Of a stretch of 64,000 nt of DNA, positions 34,921 to 43,520 are shown piece by piece. The stretch covers positions 80,115-144,114 of the forward strand of contig JAODAV010000031.1 of the NCBI GenBank assembly GCA_025463605.1. The letters are read 5' to 3'. Every line of letters starts with the position of its first letter. Within the stretch, counting starts at the first letter, position 1. This stretch comes from Rhodoglobus sp. GTDB taxonomy: Bacteria; Actinomycetota; Actinomycetes; Actinomycetales; Microbacteriaceae. Position numbers and translations under genes: made by a program. The notes under the pieces are model-generated. The model was not told the DNA's origin. It searched no databases and saw nothing but the letters and a program-made list of their open reading frames with translations.

Positions 34921-37191
34921 CTACTGGTCCAGCTCGATGTGGCGGGCAAGGTCGGCGGGGGAATTGTCCGCGGCGAAAGTGATGGTCACGTCGCGCAGAG
35001 CGTCTGGCGAGAATGCGAACTCGCCTCGGTCCCCGTAGGTGGTAGAGACTCGGCTTCCGGGATCTCGTCCGGTGTCCAGTCCGTAGAATGCGAGCTGAAT
35101 GGATGTGTTCGGCACGCGTACCCGTCCCGCTGCTGCACCATCGATTAGCAGTGTCACGTCGGCTGAGCGACCGGCGGATCGCACCAACTCGAAGCCGACC
35201 ACGCTTTCGCCGCCCGGGACGGGGCGGTCCGATACGCATCGAACCCGGTCGCCCAGGAAGTGGTGCTCTAAGCTCAGCCGTCCATCGAGGATGAAGAGGA
35301 CATACCCGCCATAGCTTGCGCCGCTAGCGAGGATAACCCCTTGCTCGTTGCCCTCACTCCGGTGGAGGCGGGCAACAACGGTCATCGTCCGGTCGGTCCC
35401 GGTGAGGCGGGTCGCGACGCTCAAGTGGCTCTGTCCGGGCCGAAGCCGGATCGAGTCGAGATGGCGTGATGCACCCGCACCGCCACCGCCGAGCAACTCA
35501 TGGAGGGAGCGGTCGTCCAGGGGAAGTGCGCCCGCGGCGCGAGCCTCGTGCCACCAGAGATCGACGAGTTCCTGAAGACGCTGCGGATGCGCATCCGCAA
35601 GATCGTTGTTCTCCGAGAAATCCCGAGTCGTGTCGTAGAGACGCCAGATGTCGTCGGAGTACGGCGTGCCTGCTGCATGGCGGGTGGTTGCTTTCCAACC
35701 GCTGTGCCAGATCGCGCGATGTCCGAGCATTTCGAAGTACTGAGTTGATCGAGGCGAGTCCGCACTCCCCGATGAGAGGACGGGCAGGAAGGATTTGCCG
35801 TCCAGCGAGCCAGCGACGCTCTCACTGCCAGAGTCTGGGTCGATCGCGCTGTCCAAGAGGGAAGCGGCCAGATCGACGACGTGGAGGTACTGGTCGCGGG
35901 TCGCACCCGGATCTGAAATAGCCCGTGGCCAATGAATCACCAAGGGCGAGCGCACCCCACCCAGGTCGACGTACTGCTTGTACAAGCGAAAAGGGGTATT
36001 GCCCGCCATCGCCCAGCCTGACCCGTAGTGCACGGGGTGGTCGCGGTCGCCGTAGGCGTCGAGCCCCACAGCCTCGCTGGTTGGGTCCGAGGGAAGACCA
36101 TTGTAGGTGCGTACGACATTGCTTGTTCCGAAAGCCCCGCCGTCTCCGGCGGCACCATTGTCGGAGAGGACTGCAATCAGCGTGTTCTCGGTGAGTTCGG
36201 CTTCGCGAAGCCAATCGACAAGGCGACCCAACTGCGCGTCAGTGTGCTCAAGAAAACCGGCAAAAGCTTCCTGCGTGCGTGTCGCGATTGCCCGCTCGAT
36301 GTCCGAAAGTTCCGACCATTCCGGCACGGAGCCATCCCGCTCCGTGAGTGCTGAATCTTTCGGAATAACGCCAAGCAATTTCTGGCGATTGAACCTGTCG
36401 CTTCTTGCCTGATCCCATCCGGCGTCGAATACGCCGCGGTAGCGGTCGACATACTCTTTGGGAGCTTGGAATGGGGCGTGAGTCGCGCCGAAAGCGAGCT
36501 GGAGATAGAACGGGTCTGCAGGACGGAATGCGGCATGGTCCCGCAAGTACCCAATCGATCGTTCTACCAAGTCACTACTCAGGTGATAGTCGCCATCGTT
36601 TGAAGGTGTCACCGGGGAGTTGTCTTGGATGAGTTCCGGGATGTACTGATCGGACGCCCCCCCGAGGAAACCGAAGAATCGATCAAATCCCCGGGCGAGC
36701 GGCCAGTTGTCGTAGGGTCCGGCCGGGGTGAGTTCACCTCGCGGCGCGAGATGCCACTTGCCGGCCAAGTAGGTCCCGTAGCCATGGGCGCGCAGGGTGC
36801 CGGGCACTGTGGCGATTCCCTTGGGCAGCTGGCCGCGCGAATTGGGGAAGCCAGTGTCCGTGACAGACAAGAATCGCATTCCGACGGTGTGATGGTTCAT
36901 TCCTGTTAGGAGACTCGCCCGAGTGGGCGAGCACAGGGGCGTCACTTGGAAGTTCGTCATCCGCAGGCCATTGGCCGCCAAGGCGTCGATGACCGGGGTG
37001 TTGATCTCTGATCCGAAGCACCCCAGGTCGGACCAGCCCATGTCGTCGAGTACGACAACAACGATGTTGGGTGCGTTCCGCGCCGGTCGATCGCGAAGGT
37101 TCCACGCGGGGAGCGACTCGCTGACGGTGTCTCGAACAATCCCCCCACCCGCTGCGTGCAGGCGTTCTGACTGCTCACGGATTGAAGTCAC
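34921..37191 (-). CDS. Arylsulfatase-family sulfatase, Cys-type, with C-terminal extension
   Basis: 756 residues from the GTG at 37191, which overlaps the GntR stop (GTGA). Metal-binding Asp49-Asp50 (VVVVLDDMGWSDLG) and the sulfatase motif LCSPTRASLLTG with Cys87 show a formylglycine-dependent enzyme; a matching FGE gene is at 42480. Further conserved parts are GKWHLAPRGE and VLSDNGAAGDGG. The last 170 or so residues form a beta-rich domain seen in large actinobacterial arylsulfatases. No signal peptide is visible, so it may act inside the cell on imported ester. Close homologues include enzymes acting on alkyl and aryl sulfates, so specificity is open. Confidence 0.93.
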   Translation of the reverse strand: MTSIREQSERLHAAGGGIVRDTVSESLPAWNLRDRPARNAPNIVVVVLDDMGWSDLGCFGSEINTPVIDALAANGLRMTNFQVTPLCSPTRASLLTGMNHHTVGMRFLSVTDTGFPNSRGQLPKGIATVPGTLRAHGYGTYLAGKWHLAPRGELTPAGPYDNWPLARGFDRFFGFLGGASDQYIPELIQDNSPVTPSNDGDYHLSSDLVERSIGYLRDHAAFRPADPFYLQLAFGATHAPFQAPKEYVDRYRGVFDAGWDQARSDRFNRQKLLGVIPKDSALTERDGSVPEWSELSDIERAIATRTQEAFAGFLEHTDAQLGRLVDWLREAELTENTLIAVLSDNGAAGDGGAFGTSNVVRTYNGLPSDPTSEAVGLDAYGDRDHPVHYGSGWAMAGNTPFRLYKQYVDLGGVRSPLVIHWPRAISDPGATRDQYLHVVDLAASLLDSAIDPDSGSESVAGSLDGKSFLPVLSSGSADSPRSTQYFEMLGHRAIWHSGWKATTRHAAGTPYSDDIWRLYDTTRDFSENNDLADAHPQRLQELVDLWWHEARAAGALPLDDRSLHELLGGGGAGASRHLDSIRLRPGQSHLSVATRLTGTDRTMTVVARLHRSEGNEQGVILASGASYGGYVLFILDGRLSLEHHFLGDRVRCVSDRPVPGGESVVGFELVRSAGRSADVTLLIDGAAAGRVRVPNTSIQLAFYGLDTGRDPGSRVSTTYGDRGEFAFSPDALRDVTITFAADNSPADLARHIELDQ

Positions 37192-37925
37192 GAGGTCTGG
37201 ATCGATCGTACGAGGTGCAGACTGCTGATCTGGGTGTGGTGGTAAGTCCGGCTGAAGATGACGATGTCGCCCGAGCTGTCGACGCTGACCTGTTCCACGG
37301 CGATGAGGGCAGTGCCCTCCGGGGCCTCCAGTCTCTCCGCCAGTTCCGGGCCAGCCAGTTCGGCAGTGAATTCCGACTCCATGGTGGCGATCCTGCACCG
37401 TGCAGAATCTCGGAGCAGATCAAGGAGACCGACATTAGGGTCAGTCAACAGCGTCGCGTCGATTGCGCGGCCATTGATCGACGTTGGAACCCAGTCAAGC
37501 AGGATGGTCGCGGGGTGCCCGTCAAAGGCGAAGACGCGATCGATGTGCCAAACCTCCACGCCGGGCTCGAGCGATAGGGCAGCGGCCGCATCGAGTGGAC
37601 ACGGAACCAGCTCCACCGATGTGTTGGCAAGGGTGATCCTGTTAGCGGATGACTGGATCAGGTGATTCATCCCCTTGATTGGTGACATGCTCTGGGAAAT
37701 CGCCTGGCTGGAGTCGCGGACGAACGTGCCGACCCCCCACTTCCTTATCACCAGACCGGACTCCCATAGCGACAGCAGCGCTTCGCGAACGGTGTTCCGG
37801 CTCACTCCGAATTGCTCAGCAAGGTCCTTTTCGGACGGAAGACGATCGCCGGCGTTCAGATCAACGGTGACCATCTTGCGAAGTTCTACAGCCAAGTCGC
37901 TTGCGAGGCGAGTGCGGGTAAGCAT
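37188..37925 (-). CDS. GntR-family regulator with UTRA ligand domain
   Basis: 245 residues from the ATG at 37925, which has a better-spaced ribosome binding site (GGGAGA) than an in-frame GTG 15 bases earlier. The winged helix reads DRLPSEKDLAEQFGVSRNTVREAL; the C-terminal UTRA domain starts near residue 90 and includes GVEVWHIDRVFAFDGHPATI. HutC-type regulators bind small metabolites. It is divergent from the nucleoside hydrolase gene and heads the sulfatase-importer operon, so it likely controls both arms. A 17-bp palindrome at 37955 is a candidate operator. Confidence 0.92.
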   Translation of the reverse strand: MLTRTRLASDLAVELRKMVTVDLNAGDRLPSEKDLAEQFGVSRNTVREALLSLWESGLVIRKWGVGTFVRDSSQAISQSMSPIKGMNHLIQSSANRITLANTSVELVPCPLDAAAALSLEPGVEVWHIDRVFAFDGHPATILLDWVPTSINGRAIDATLLTDPNVGLLDLLRDSARCRIATMESEFTAELAGPELAERLEAPEGTALIAVEQVSVDSSGDIVIFSRTYHHTQISSLHLVRSIQTS

Positions 37926-37954
37926 TTGGATTTCTCCCACCTAGGATGGACATC

Positions 37955-37971
37955 CAGAGGTCCAACCTCTG
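37955..37971. promoter_or_regulatory. Palindrome, candidate GntR operator
   Basis: CAGAGGT and ACCTCTG flank a three-base centre (CCA). It lies 30 bp before the GntR start and 80 bp before the nucleoside hydrolase start, in the middle of the divergent promoter region. A second partial element, tatagaca, follows at 37983. Confidence 0.55.
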
Positions 37972-38051
37972 ATAGCTTGAATATAGACATACCTCGCCGG
38001 TGCTGTCAATCGAGCTCCGGCGATGTTTTGACGATGTTGAGGAGGCGATGC

Positions 38052-39020
38052 GTGACTACTTCCCTGTTGCTCGATGTGGATACAGGGGTCGACGATGCGT
38101 TGGCGCTTCTGTTCGTCGCGATGCATCCCGAGTTGAATTTGCGCGCCGTTACTTGCGTGGCCGGAAATACGCATGTTGACCAAGTCGTGCGAAACACGCT
38201 TGACGTCCTCCACGCGGCCGGGCACGTCCCTGTTCCCGTAGCGCGGGGTGCTGAGCGACCACTTATCGAGCCGCCCAGGTCGGCTGACGAGATCAATGGC
38301 GCGAACGGGCTTGGGGGTATCGTCCTCCCAACGAGCCCCCACGCGCGGGAGAAGCTCCACGCGGTTGAACTCTTGCGGAAGGTGATTTCCGAAAGCACTG
38401 AGCCTCTCACCCTGCTCGCCCTGGGCCCCTTAACCAACGCGGCGCTACTGCTTCGTATGTACCCGGACGACGCCGCCAAGCTCGAGCGCATCGTTTTCAT
38501 GGGGGGGTCGGCTAGCATCGGCAACGCCTCCGCCGTCGCCGAGTTCAACGTCTGGCACGACCCGGAGGCGGCGGCGATCGTGCTCGACGCGCCGGTTCCG
38601 GTGGCGATGTACGGGCTCGACGTCTTCACCAGAGTGGTGGTTGGGGCCGCGGACTACTCGCGAATGCGGGAGTCGACGAATGCGAGCACCCGTCTAGCGG
38701 GGGAGTTGTTGGAGTTCTCCGCTCGCGTCCACGCCACTGATTCGACGTTGGACCCAGGCGGCCTCATCGGCGACGCGGGAGCCGCGTGCTTCGTTGCTGA
38801 ACCGGCTCTCTTCGGGTCAGCGATGCATCCAACGACCGTCGAGCTCGGTCTGGGTCGGACCCGGGGCCAGACGATCGTCGACCGGCGTGGTATGCCGGGA
38901 GAGGCCGATACCTATGGCGACGCAGCGCCGTCGCGCTCCGTAGAGGTTGCACTGACCGTCGACTCCGCGGCAGTCTCGCGGCTGTTCCTTCAGACCATTA
39001 GCGGGAGTGTGGCGCGATGA
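38052..39020 (+). CDS. Nucleoside hydrolase (IunH family)
   Basis: 322 residues from the GTG at 38052, with GGAGG six bases upstream. The family's calcium-binding fingerprint is at the N-terminus as LLLDVDTGVDDALALL (Asp8, 10, 14 and 15), followed by LTLLALGPLTNAALLL, IVFMGGSASIGNASAVAEFNVWHDPEAA and a C-terminal metal/substrate region with LIGDAGAACFV. It hydrolyses the N-glycosidic bond of a ribonucleoside to base plus ribose. Purine or pyrimidine preference cannot be read, but the co-transcribed deaminase suggests adenine-type nucleosides. Its stop overlaps the sulfatase ATG by four bases. Confidence 0.9.
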   Translation: MTTSLLLDVDTGVDDALALLFVAMHPELNLRAVTCVAGNTHVDQVVRNTLDVLHAAGHVPVPVARGAERPLIEPPRSADEINGANGLGGIVLPTSPHAREKLHAVELLRKVISESTEPLTLLALGPLTNAALLLRMYPDDAAKLERIVFMGGSASIGNASAVAEFNVWHDPEAAAIVLDAPVPVAMYGLDVFTRVVVGAADYSRMRESTNASTRLAGELLEFSARVHATDSTLDPGGLIGDAGAACFVAEPALFGSAMHPTTVELGLGRTRGQTIVDRRGMPGEADTYGDAAPSRSVEVALTVDSAAVSRLFLQTISGSVAR

Positions 39021-40465
39021 TCGATGAGTTGGACCCTTCCGGTGTGGACCATCCCAATGTCGTCGTCTTTCTGACCGACGATCACGCGCAGTGGGCGCTC
39101 GGCGCATACGGCAACAGCGAGGTGCGCACCCCCACCCTTGACTACTTGGCGAAGACCGGGGTGCAATTCGACAACGGCTTTACTCCCATACCGGTGTGCT
39201 CACCCGCTCGTGCGAGCTTCTGGACCGGCCGAATGCCATCCCAGCACGGAATGCATGACTATCTTGCCGGCGATCAGCAGGAGGTCGCTGCGGTGCCTTG
39301 GCTACAAGGCGAAACGTCACTCGCCGCGAGGTTTAAAGCCGCTGGCTATACGACTGCGATGGTCGGCAAGTGGCACATCGGAGAGCAGGACGACACGCTG
39401 GCCGATTTCGACTACTGGTTTCACCAGTACGGCCCCCCACCGACGCCTACCAAGTTCGCCGGCGCGGCTCCGGAGACCACTCCGGCTCCACGCGGCGCAT
39501 TCGACCGGCATGCGATCACCGATCACGCCATCAACTTCCTGCGCAGCCGTCCGGAGGCGAAGCCGTTCTTCCTCTTCGTCGGCTACTTCACGACCCACAG
39601 CCCGTGGGCAAACCATCCCGAACGTCTCGTCGACCAGTATCGGGATGGCGACTTCACCGATATCCCGCAGGACTCCACTTACAGATTCGGAAGGCTGACG
39701 GCAGAGGCGTTGTACGCGACCCGGGACAATCCGCGTGAGGCAGTGGCGCAGTATTACGGGGCGATTAGCGAGATCGACGAGCAGGTCGGCAGGGTGGTCG
39801 ATGAGATCGAGGCACAGGGGCTCAGCGACTCTACGATGATCGTCTACACCGCGGACCACGGCCTCAACCTCGGCCACCACGGACTGTGGGGTAAGGGCAA
39901 CTCCACCTACCCTTACAACATGCTGGATGAATCAATCCGCATCCCTCTTATCGTGAAGGCACCCGGTCGCATCCTCGGCAGGCAGCGGCGAGCCGAGCAT
40001 GTCACCCTGTGCGACCTGCACGACTCCCTGCTCGACTTCGCCGGCATTCGCTTGGGTCCGTTCGAAGGGGAGAGGCTCAAGCTGCCCGGTAGGTCGGTGA
40101 TGCCGCTGTGCAGGAACGAGCCAGGTGAACCATGGTCGGACACCGTTTTCGGGGAGTACGGGGACCTGCGCATGATCCGTACTCCGCGATTCAAGCTGGT
40201 GCGCCGGTATGGCGCAGACCCCGGGGAGCTGTTCGACCTGGCGGGCGATCCGCGGGAGACTACGAATTTGCTCGGCGACTCCCGATACGCCGACGTCGAG
40301 GCGGAGCTGCAGGAACGGCTCGACGCGTACTTCGACAGGTATCAGGAGCCCAGGGCATCGGGTCTCGGCGTCGCTACACTCGCGCGCCACAACAGCGACG
40401 AAGCTTGGCGTGAGGATGGCAAGGCGAGGCTGACCGCCTCCGCCGACTGGATCACTGGAGCATGA
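39017..40465 (+). CDS. Cys-type sulfatase
   Basis: 482 residues. NVVVFLTDDHAQWALGAYGN supplies the metal-binding Asp21-Asp22, and PVCSPARASFWTGRMPSQHG the formylglycine site (Cys61). MVGKWHIGEQDD and IVYTADHGLNLGHHGLWGKG complete the active site. No signal peptide. It differs from the 756-residue sulfatase in the divergent operon and resembles single-domain sulfatases that act on sugar sulfates or phosphonate/sulfate esters. Translation is coupled to the nucleoside hydrolase (ATGA), which argues that desulfation and glycosidic cleavage act on one substrate. Confidence 0.92.
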   Translation: MIDELDPSGVDHPNVVVFLTDDHAQWALGAYGNSEVRTPTLDYLAKTGVQFDNGFTPIPVCSPARASFWTGRMPSQHGMHDYLAGDQQEVAAVPWLQGETSLAARFKAAGYTTAMVGKWHIGEQDDTLADFDYWFHQYGPPPTPTKFAGAAPETTPAPRGAFDRHAITDHAINFLRSRPEAKPFFLFVGYFTTHSPWANHPERLVDQYRDGDFTDIPQDSTYRFGRLTAEALYATRDNPREAVAQYYGAISEIDEQVGRVVDEIEAQGLSDSTMIVYTADHGLNLGHHGLWGKGNSTYPYNMLDESIRIPLIVKAPGRILGRQRRAEHVTLCDLHDSLLDFAGIRLGPFEGERLKLPGRSVMPLCRNEPGEPWSDTVFGEYGDLRMIRTPRFKLVRRYGADPGELFDLAGDPRETTNLLGDSRYADVEAELQERLDAYFDRYQEPRASGLGVATLARHNSDEAWREDGKARLTASADWITGA

Positions 40466-40490
40466 CCATCCGACAGAGAGGGTGCGACTA

Positions 40491-41510
40491 ATGAACGGTG
40501 GCAATTCAGCTGCCTTTACTCGACCCCCGACCGCTGAGTTGCACATTCACGTCGAGGCGGCCATCGATCCCACCCACATAATGGCGATGTCCCGAAAGAA
40601 CGGCGTACCACTCCCGTACCTAGACGAGGCAGACCTCCGGTCCAGGTATGCCTTCCGCAATCTGCAGGAGTTCCTGAACCTGCACTACCTCAACCTCACG
40701 GTGCTGAAGACGGAGGAGGACTTCTTCCAGCTTGCCACCGGGTACCTCGACGGAGCTGTGGGCGCCAACGTGCGGCGGGCCGAGATCTTCTTCGACGCGC
40801 AGATCCATCTCGGCAATGGTGTGCAGATCGAGGCGCTCATGGGGGGCCTGACCGCCGCCTTCGGAGCGAGTCAGGAAAGTCACGGTATTTCGACTGATCT
40901 GATCATGTGCTTCTCGCGCGATCTGGGCACCCAGGCCGCCCACGAGATGCTCACCTTGATCATGCCGTATCGTGACCGGATCATTGGGGTCGGCCTCGAC
41001 TCCACCGAGATCGGCTTTGGGCCCGAGCTCTATACGGAGGTCTATGCTCGGGCAGCGGCCGAGGGACTGCACCTGGTCGCCCACGCCGGCGAGGAGGGGG
41101 GGCCCGACACGGTCATGGCCACGATTGACCTCCTGCACATCAAACGGGTCGATCACGGCGTGCGCGTCATGGAGGATCCGAAACTGGTGGAGAGGCTACG
41201 CACAGAGCAAATCGCGGTTACAACCTGCCCGCTGTCGAACGTAGCCCTGGGCACCATTCCAACACTTGCCGACCACCCCCTTCCGCGCATGCTCGCCGAG
41301 GGACTATTGGCGACCGTGTCGAGCGATGGCCCGCCCTACTTCGGCGGCAACGTCGATGTGAACTACCAGGCGATTCACGATGAGCTCGGCATGACGAAGA
41401 ATGACATCCATCTGCTCGCACGCAATTCCTTCGAGGCCGCGTTCATCGCACCAACCGACCGGGACCGCTGGCTCGGTGAGGTAGATGCCTATTTCGCTGC
41501 CGCGGAATAG
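40491..41510 (+). CDS. Adenosine/adenine deaminase family protein with altered active site
   Basis: 339 residues from the ATG at 40491 (GAGAGGG upstream). Zinc ligands are present: ELHIHVEAA (His18, His20), the VAHAGEEGGP box with His198 and catalytic Glu201, VDHGVRV (His222) and Asp279. Two positions differ from the usual family: the HLEGT/HLDGA box reads HVEAA, and the SSDDPxYFGG box reads SSDGPPYFGG, so the second Asp, which in adenosine deaminase contacts purine N7, is Gly280. The overall form is closer to the adenine deaminase branch. The enzyme likely deaminates a purine-like substrate, but perhaps a modified one. Confidence 0.87.
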   Translation: MNGGNSAAFTRPPTAELHIHVEAAIDPTHIMAMSRKNGVPLPYLDEADLRSRYAFRNLQEFLNLHYLNLTVLKTEEDFFQLATGYLDGAVGANVRRAEIFFDAQIHLGNGVQIEALMGGLTAAFGASQESHGISTDLIMCFSRDLGTQAAHEMLTLIMPYRDRIIGVGLDSTEIGFGPELYTEVYARAAAEGLHLVAHAGEEGGPDTVMATIDLLHIKRVDHGVRVMEDPKLVERLRTEQIAVTTCPLSNVALGTIPTLADHPLPRMLAEGLLATVSSDGPPYFGGNVDVNYQAIHDELGMTKNDIHLLARNSFEAAFIAPTDRDRWLGEVDAYFAAAE

Positions 41511-41616
41511 GGCGCAGGCAAACCCTCCGGAGCACCTCACCCTCGAAATCCGGACGGGCGGCTGCACATGCAGGTGGACTGATCTATGGCGAAGCGCCGG
41601 TCCTGACGCTCCCGCG

Positions 41617-41757
41617 ATGAGCCACGATTCCGTTCGAGGTCCGCAGCCGACCGCGAGTGGCCGTCCTCCCGCCTGGGCGCCCGAGGTGCCCGCCGGCGTG
41701 AAACTCGTCGCGTCGGCCGACTGGGTGAAGCGAACAGCGGAGGAGACAAAACCATGA
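41617..41757 (+). CDS. Hypothetical small protein, 46 residues
   Basis: A short frame from the ATG at 41617 ending PAGVKLVASADWVKRTAEETKP. Its TGA overlaps the ATG of the following membrane protein (ATGA), which supports translation. Pro/Ala-rich, no membrane segment. I do not recognise a family. The frame is open further upstream to 41485, but that part overlaps the deaminase and is less convincing. Confidence 0.4.
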   Translation: MSHDSVRGPQPTASGRPPAWAPEVPAGVKLVASADWVKRTAEETKP

Positions 41758-42029
41758 TCGTCGAAATCATCGGCTGGGCGGGATCGGCATTGGTCGTGGT
41801 CGCGCTGGCGCAGTCGCACGCGTTGCGCCTGTACATGCTCAACGGCGCAGCCACGGTCGTCCTGATCGCGTACAACGCCCTGATCGGGGCGTTGCCGGGC
41901 GTCGGGTTGAACGTCGCGCTGCTCGTGGTCGCGCTCTGGCGCATCCGCACGATACTGCGCTCGAAGCCTGCCGTCGCAGCGAACACAGGGGACACAGCGG
42001 ACACGGAGGTCGCTGTTGCCGAGCCATGA
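41754..42029 (+). CDS. Small membrane protein, 91 residues
   Basis: Three hydrophobic segments at about 2-20, 24-44 and 48-66 precede a basic stretch and an acidic Thr/Asp-rich tail. The form VEIIGWAGSALVVVALAQSH and VLIAYNALIGALPGVGLN resembles small YgjV-like or CBU_0592-like membrane proteins of actinobacteria, whose role is not known. It is coupled to the 46-residue frame before it and its end overlaps the start of the decayed sulfatase. Confidence 0.65.
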   Translation: MIVEIIGWAGSALVVVALAQSHALRLYMLNGAATVVLIAYNALIGALPGVGLNVALLVVALWRIRTILRSKPAVAANTGDTADTEVAVAEP

Positions 42030-42500
42030 CCCCAGACGCCCCAATATCGGCTGGCTGTTGGGCGACCAACACCGTGCGGATGCGGCGGGTGCGCGCAGCG
42101 GGGGGGTTGTGCAGACTCCGCATCTCGACGCGCTGGCAAGCGGGAGTGACCTTCGATTCTGCCTACTGCCGGGGCCCCTGTGCGTCCCGTCACGCGCCTC
42201 ACTGCTCAGGCAGCGCTATGTCAGCGCCCACGGCGTTGCCGACAACAACTGGGGTGGGAGCGAACCCCCGAACTGCCTACAACGGCGCAGCAGCTCCGCG
42301 ACGCCGGGTACCACACGGTCGCGATCGGCAAGATGCACTTGTACAAGTACACTTCAGGCGTCGCGGACGGCGAGCCGATCCGCTCGAGGACGTGAATCTA
42401 GCCGCCGAACCGGGCCATGCCGACACCATCAACGACCTGATGCGCCACAACGTGCTGCCCGACCTCTACAGCGCGGAGATCACTCGAGCGATACCGTTCT
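42016..42500 (+). pseudogene. Decayed sulfatase (N-terminus and tail only)
   Basis: Three frames must be combined. Frame one gives RPNIGWLLGDQHRADAAG and VQTPHLDALASG; frame two gives GVTFDSAYC; frame one resumes with GPLCVPSRASLL and RYVSAHGVADNNW, which includes the CxPxR sulfatase motif; frame three gives ELPTTAQQLRDAGYHTVAIG and KMHLYKYTSG; then a short tail with NLAAEPGHADTINDLM, typical of sulfatase C-termini. The central 300 or so residues are missing. It is a relic of a third sulfatase gene. Confidence 0.75.
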
Positions 42501-43463
42501 GAACCCACCATTGCCCATCGACGAGTCCGGGGTGTTCGACGACCGCGCGGAGTTGCGGTAGCGGTTGCAGTACGAGTCGTGGCAGAGGAACGAGCCGCCG
42601 CGCAGTACCCGGGCGCTGCCGGCATCCGGCCCCCGCGGGCTGTCCTCGGGCGACGATTCGTAGTAACTCGGGGAGTACCAGTCGGAGCACCACTCCCAGA
42701 CGTTGCCGACGGTCTGCCAGAGGCCGAAGCTGTTGGGCTCGAAGGTGTGAACCGGAGCGGTAGTGAGGAATCCGTCGTCGAGCGTGTTGCGCACCGGGAA
42801 CTCACCCTGCCAAATGTTGCAGCGCCACTGCTGGTCGTCATCGTGCAGTTCATCGCCCCAGGGGTAGGTCGCTCCCTCGATGCCGCCCCTGGCTGCCCGC
42901 TCCCACTCCGCCTCCGTTGGCAGGCGGCGGCCGGCCCACTCGCAGTATGCGACGGCGTCGTTCCAACTGACGTGGGTGACAGGGTGGTCCCCGATTCGAT
43001 CGATGGATGTGCGGCTGCCGCCGGGGTGAGCCCAATCGGCACCCTCAACGCCCAACCACCAGGGCGTTCCTGCTGCCGCACCCATGATTTCGGACTGCGG
43101 CGCATCGACCGCGAGATGGAACACGGCCGAAAAGCCGAATGTCTCCGCTTCGGTTCGGTATCCGGTGGAGTCGACGAATTTCGCGAATTGCTCATTGGTG
43201 ACGCTCGTGGTGTCGATACTGTACGCGGGCAGCACGACTTCGTGCACGGGAGTCTCGCCGTCGCCCACATTGCCGACCCCAGCCGAGTCCCCCATCGCGA
43301 ACCTTCCCGCGGGAACCACGGCCTGCTTGATGGTGTGCGCGCCACGCTTCAAAACTGCCCTGGGGGGTGCGCTGAGGGGTCCGACCACGGGCACGCTTGC
43401 GGGCGCCGAAGGCGCGCCACGAGACGGCCCGCAGCAGTGTGGATCTCCGGACAGGTCAAGCAT
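42480..43463 (-). CDS. Formylglycine-generating enzyme (SUMF1/FGE)
   Basis: 327 residues. FGE converts the sulfatase motif cysteine to formylglycine using oxygen. The fold signature runs from VVPAGRFAMGDS to FRTVSLE, with THVSWNDAVAYCEWAGRRLP, TEAEWERAARGG and TVGNVWEWCSDWY. The two copper-binding catalytic cysteines are present in RGGSFLCHDSYCNRYR (Cys294 and Cys299), spaced as in characterised aerobic FGEs, so it should be active. The two intact sulfatases upstream both need it. It is last in a minus-strand unit after two DUF202 genes; its end overlaps the decayed sulfatase by about 20 bases. Confidence 0.95.
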   Translation of the reverse strand: MLDLSGDPHCCGPSRGAPSAPASVPVVGPLSAPPRAVLKRGAHTIKQAVVPAGRFAMGDSAGVGNVGDGETPVHEVVLPAYSIDTTSVTNEQFAKFVDSTGYRTEAETFGFSAVFHLAVDAPQSEIMGAAAGTPWWLGVEGADWAHPGGSRTSIDRIGDHPVTHVSWNDAVAYCEWAGRRLPTEAEWERAARGGIEGATYPWGDELHDDDQQWRCNIWQGEFPVRNTLDDGFLTTAPVHTFEPNSFGLWQTVGNVWEWCSDWYSPSYYESSPEDSPRGPDAGSARVLRGGSFLCHDSYCNRYRNSARSSNTPDSSMGNGGFRTVSLE

Positions 43464-43520
43464 GCATCCATTATCGCTCGTCGGGTCTGGGTGTTTCTGT
43501 TCCGGGTCTTGCGCCTCGAC

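Noticed and set aside
40491..41510. Aminofutalosine deaminase of the alternative menaquinone pathway
   Set aside because: The classical men pathway is complete in the same window and no mqn genes are present; the neighbours are sulfatases and a nucleosidase.
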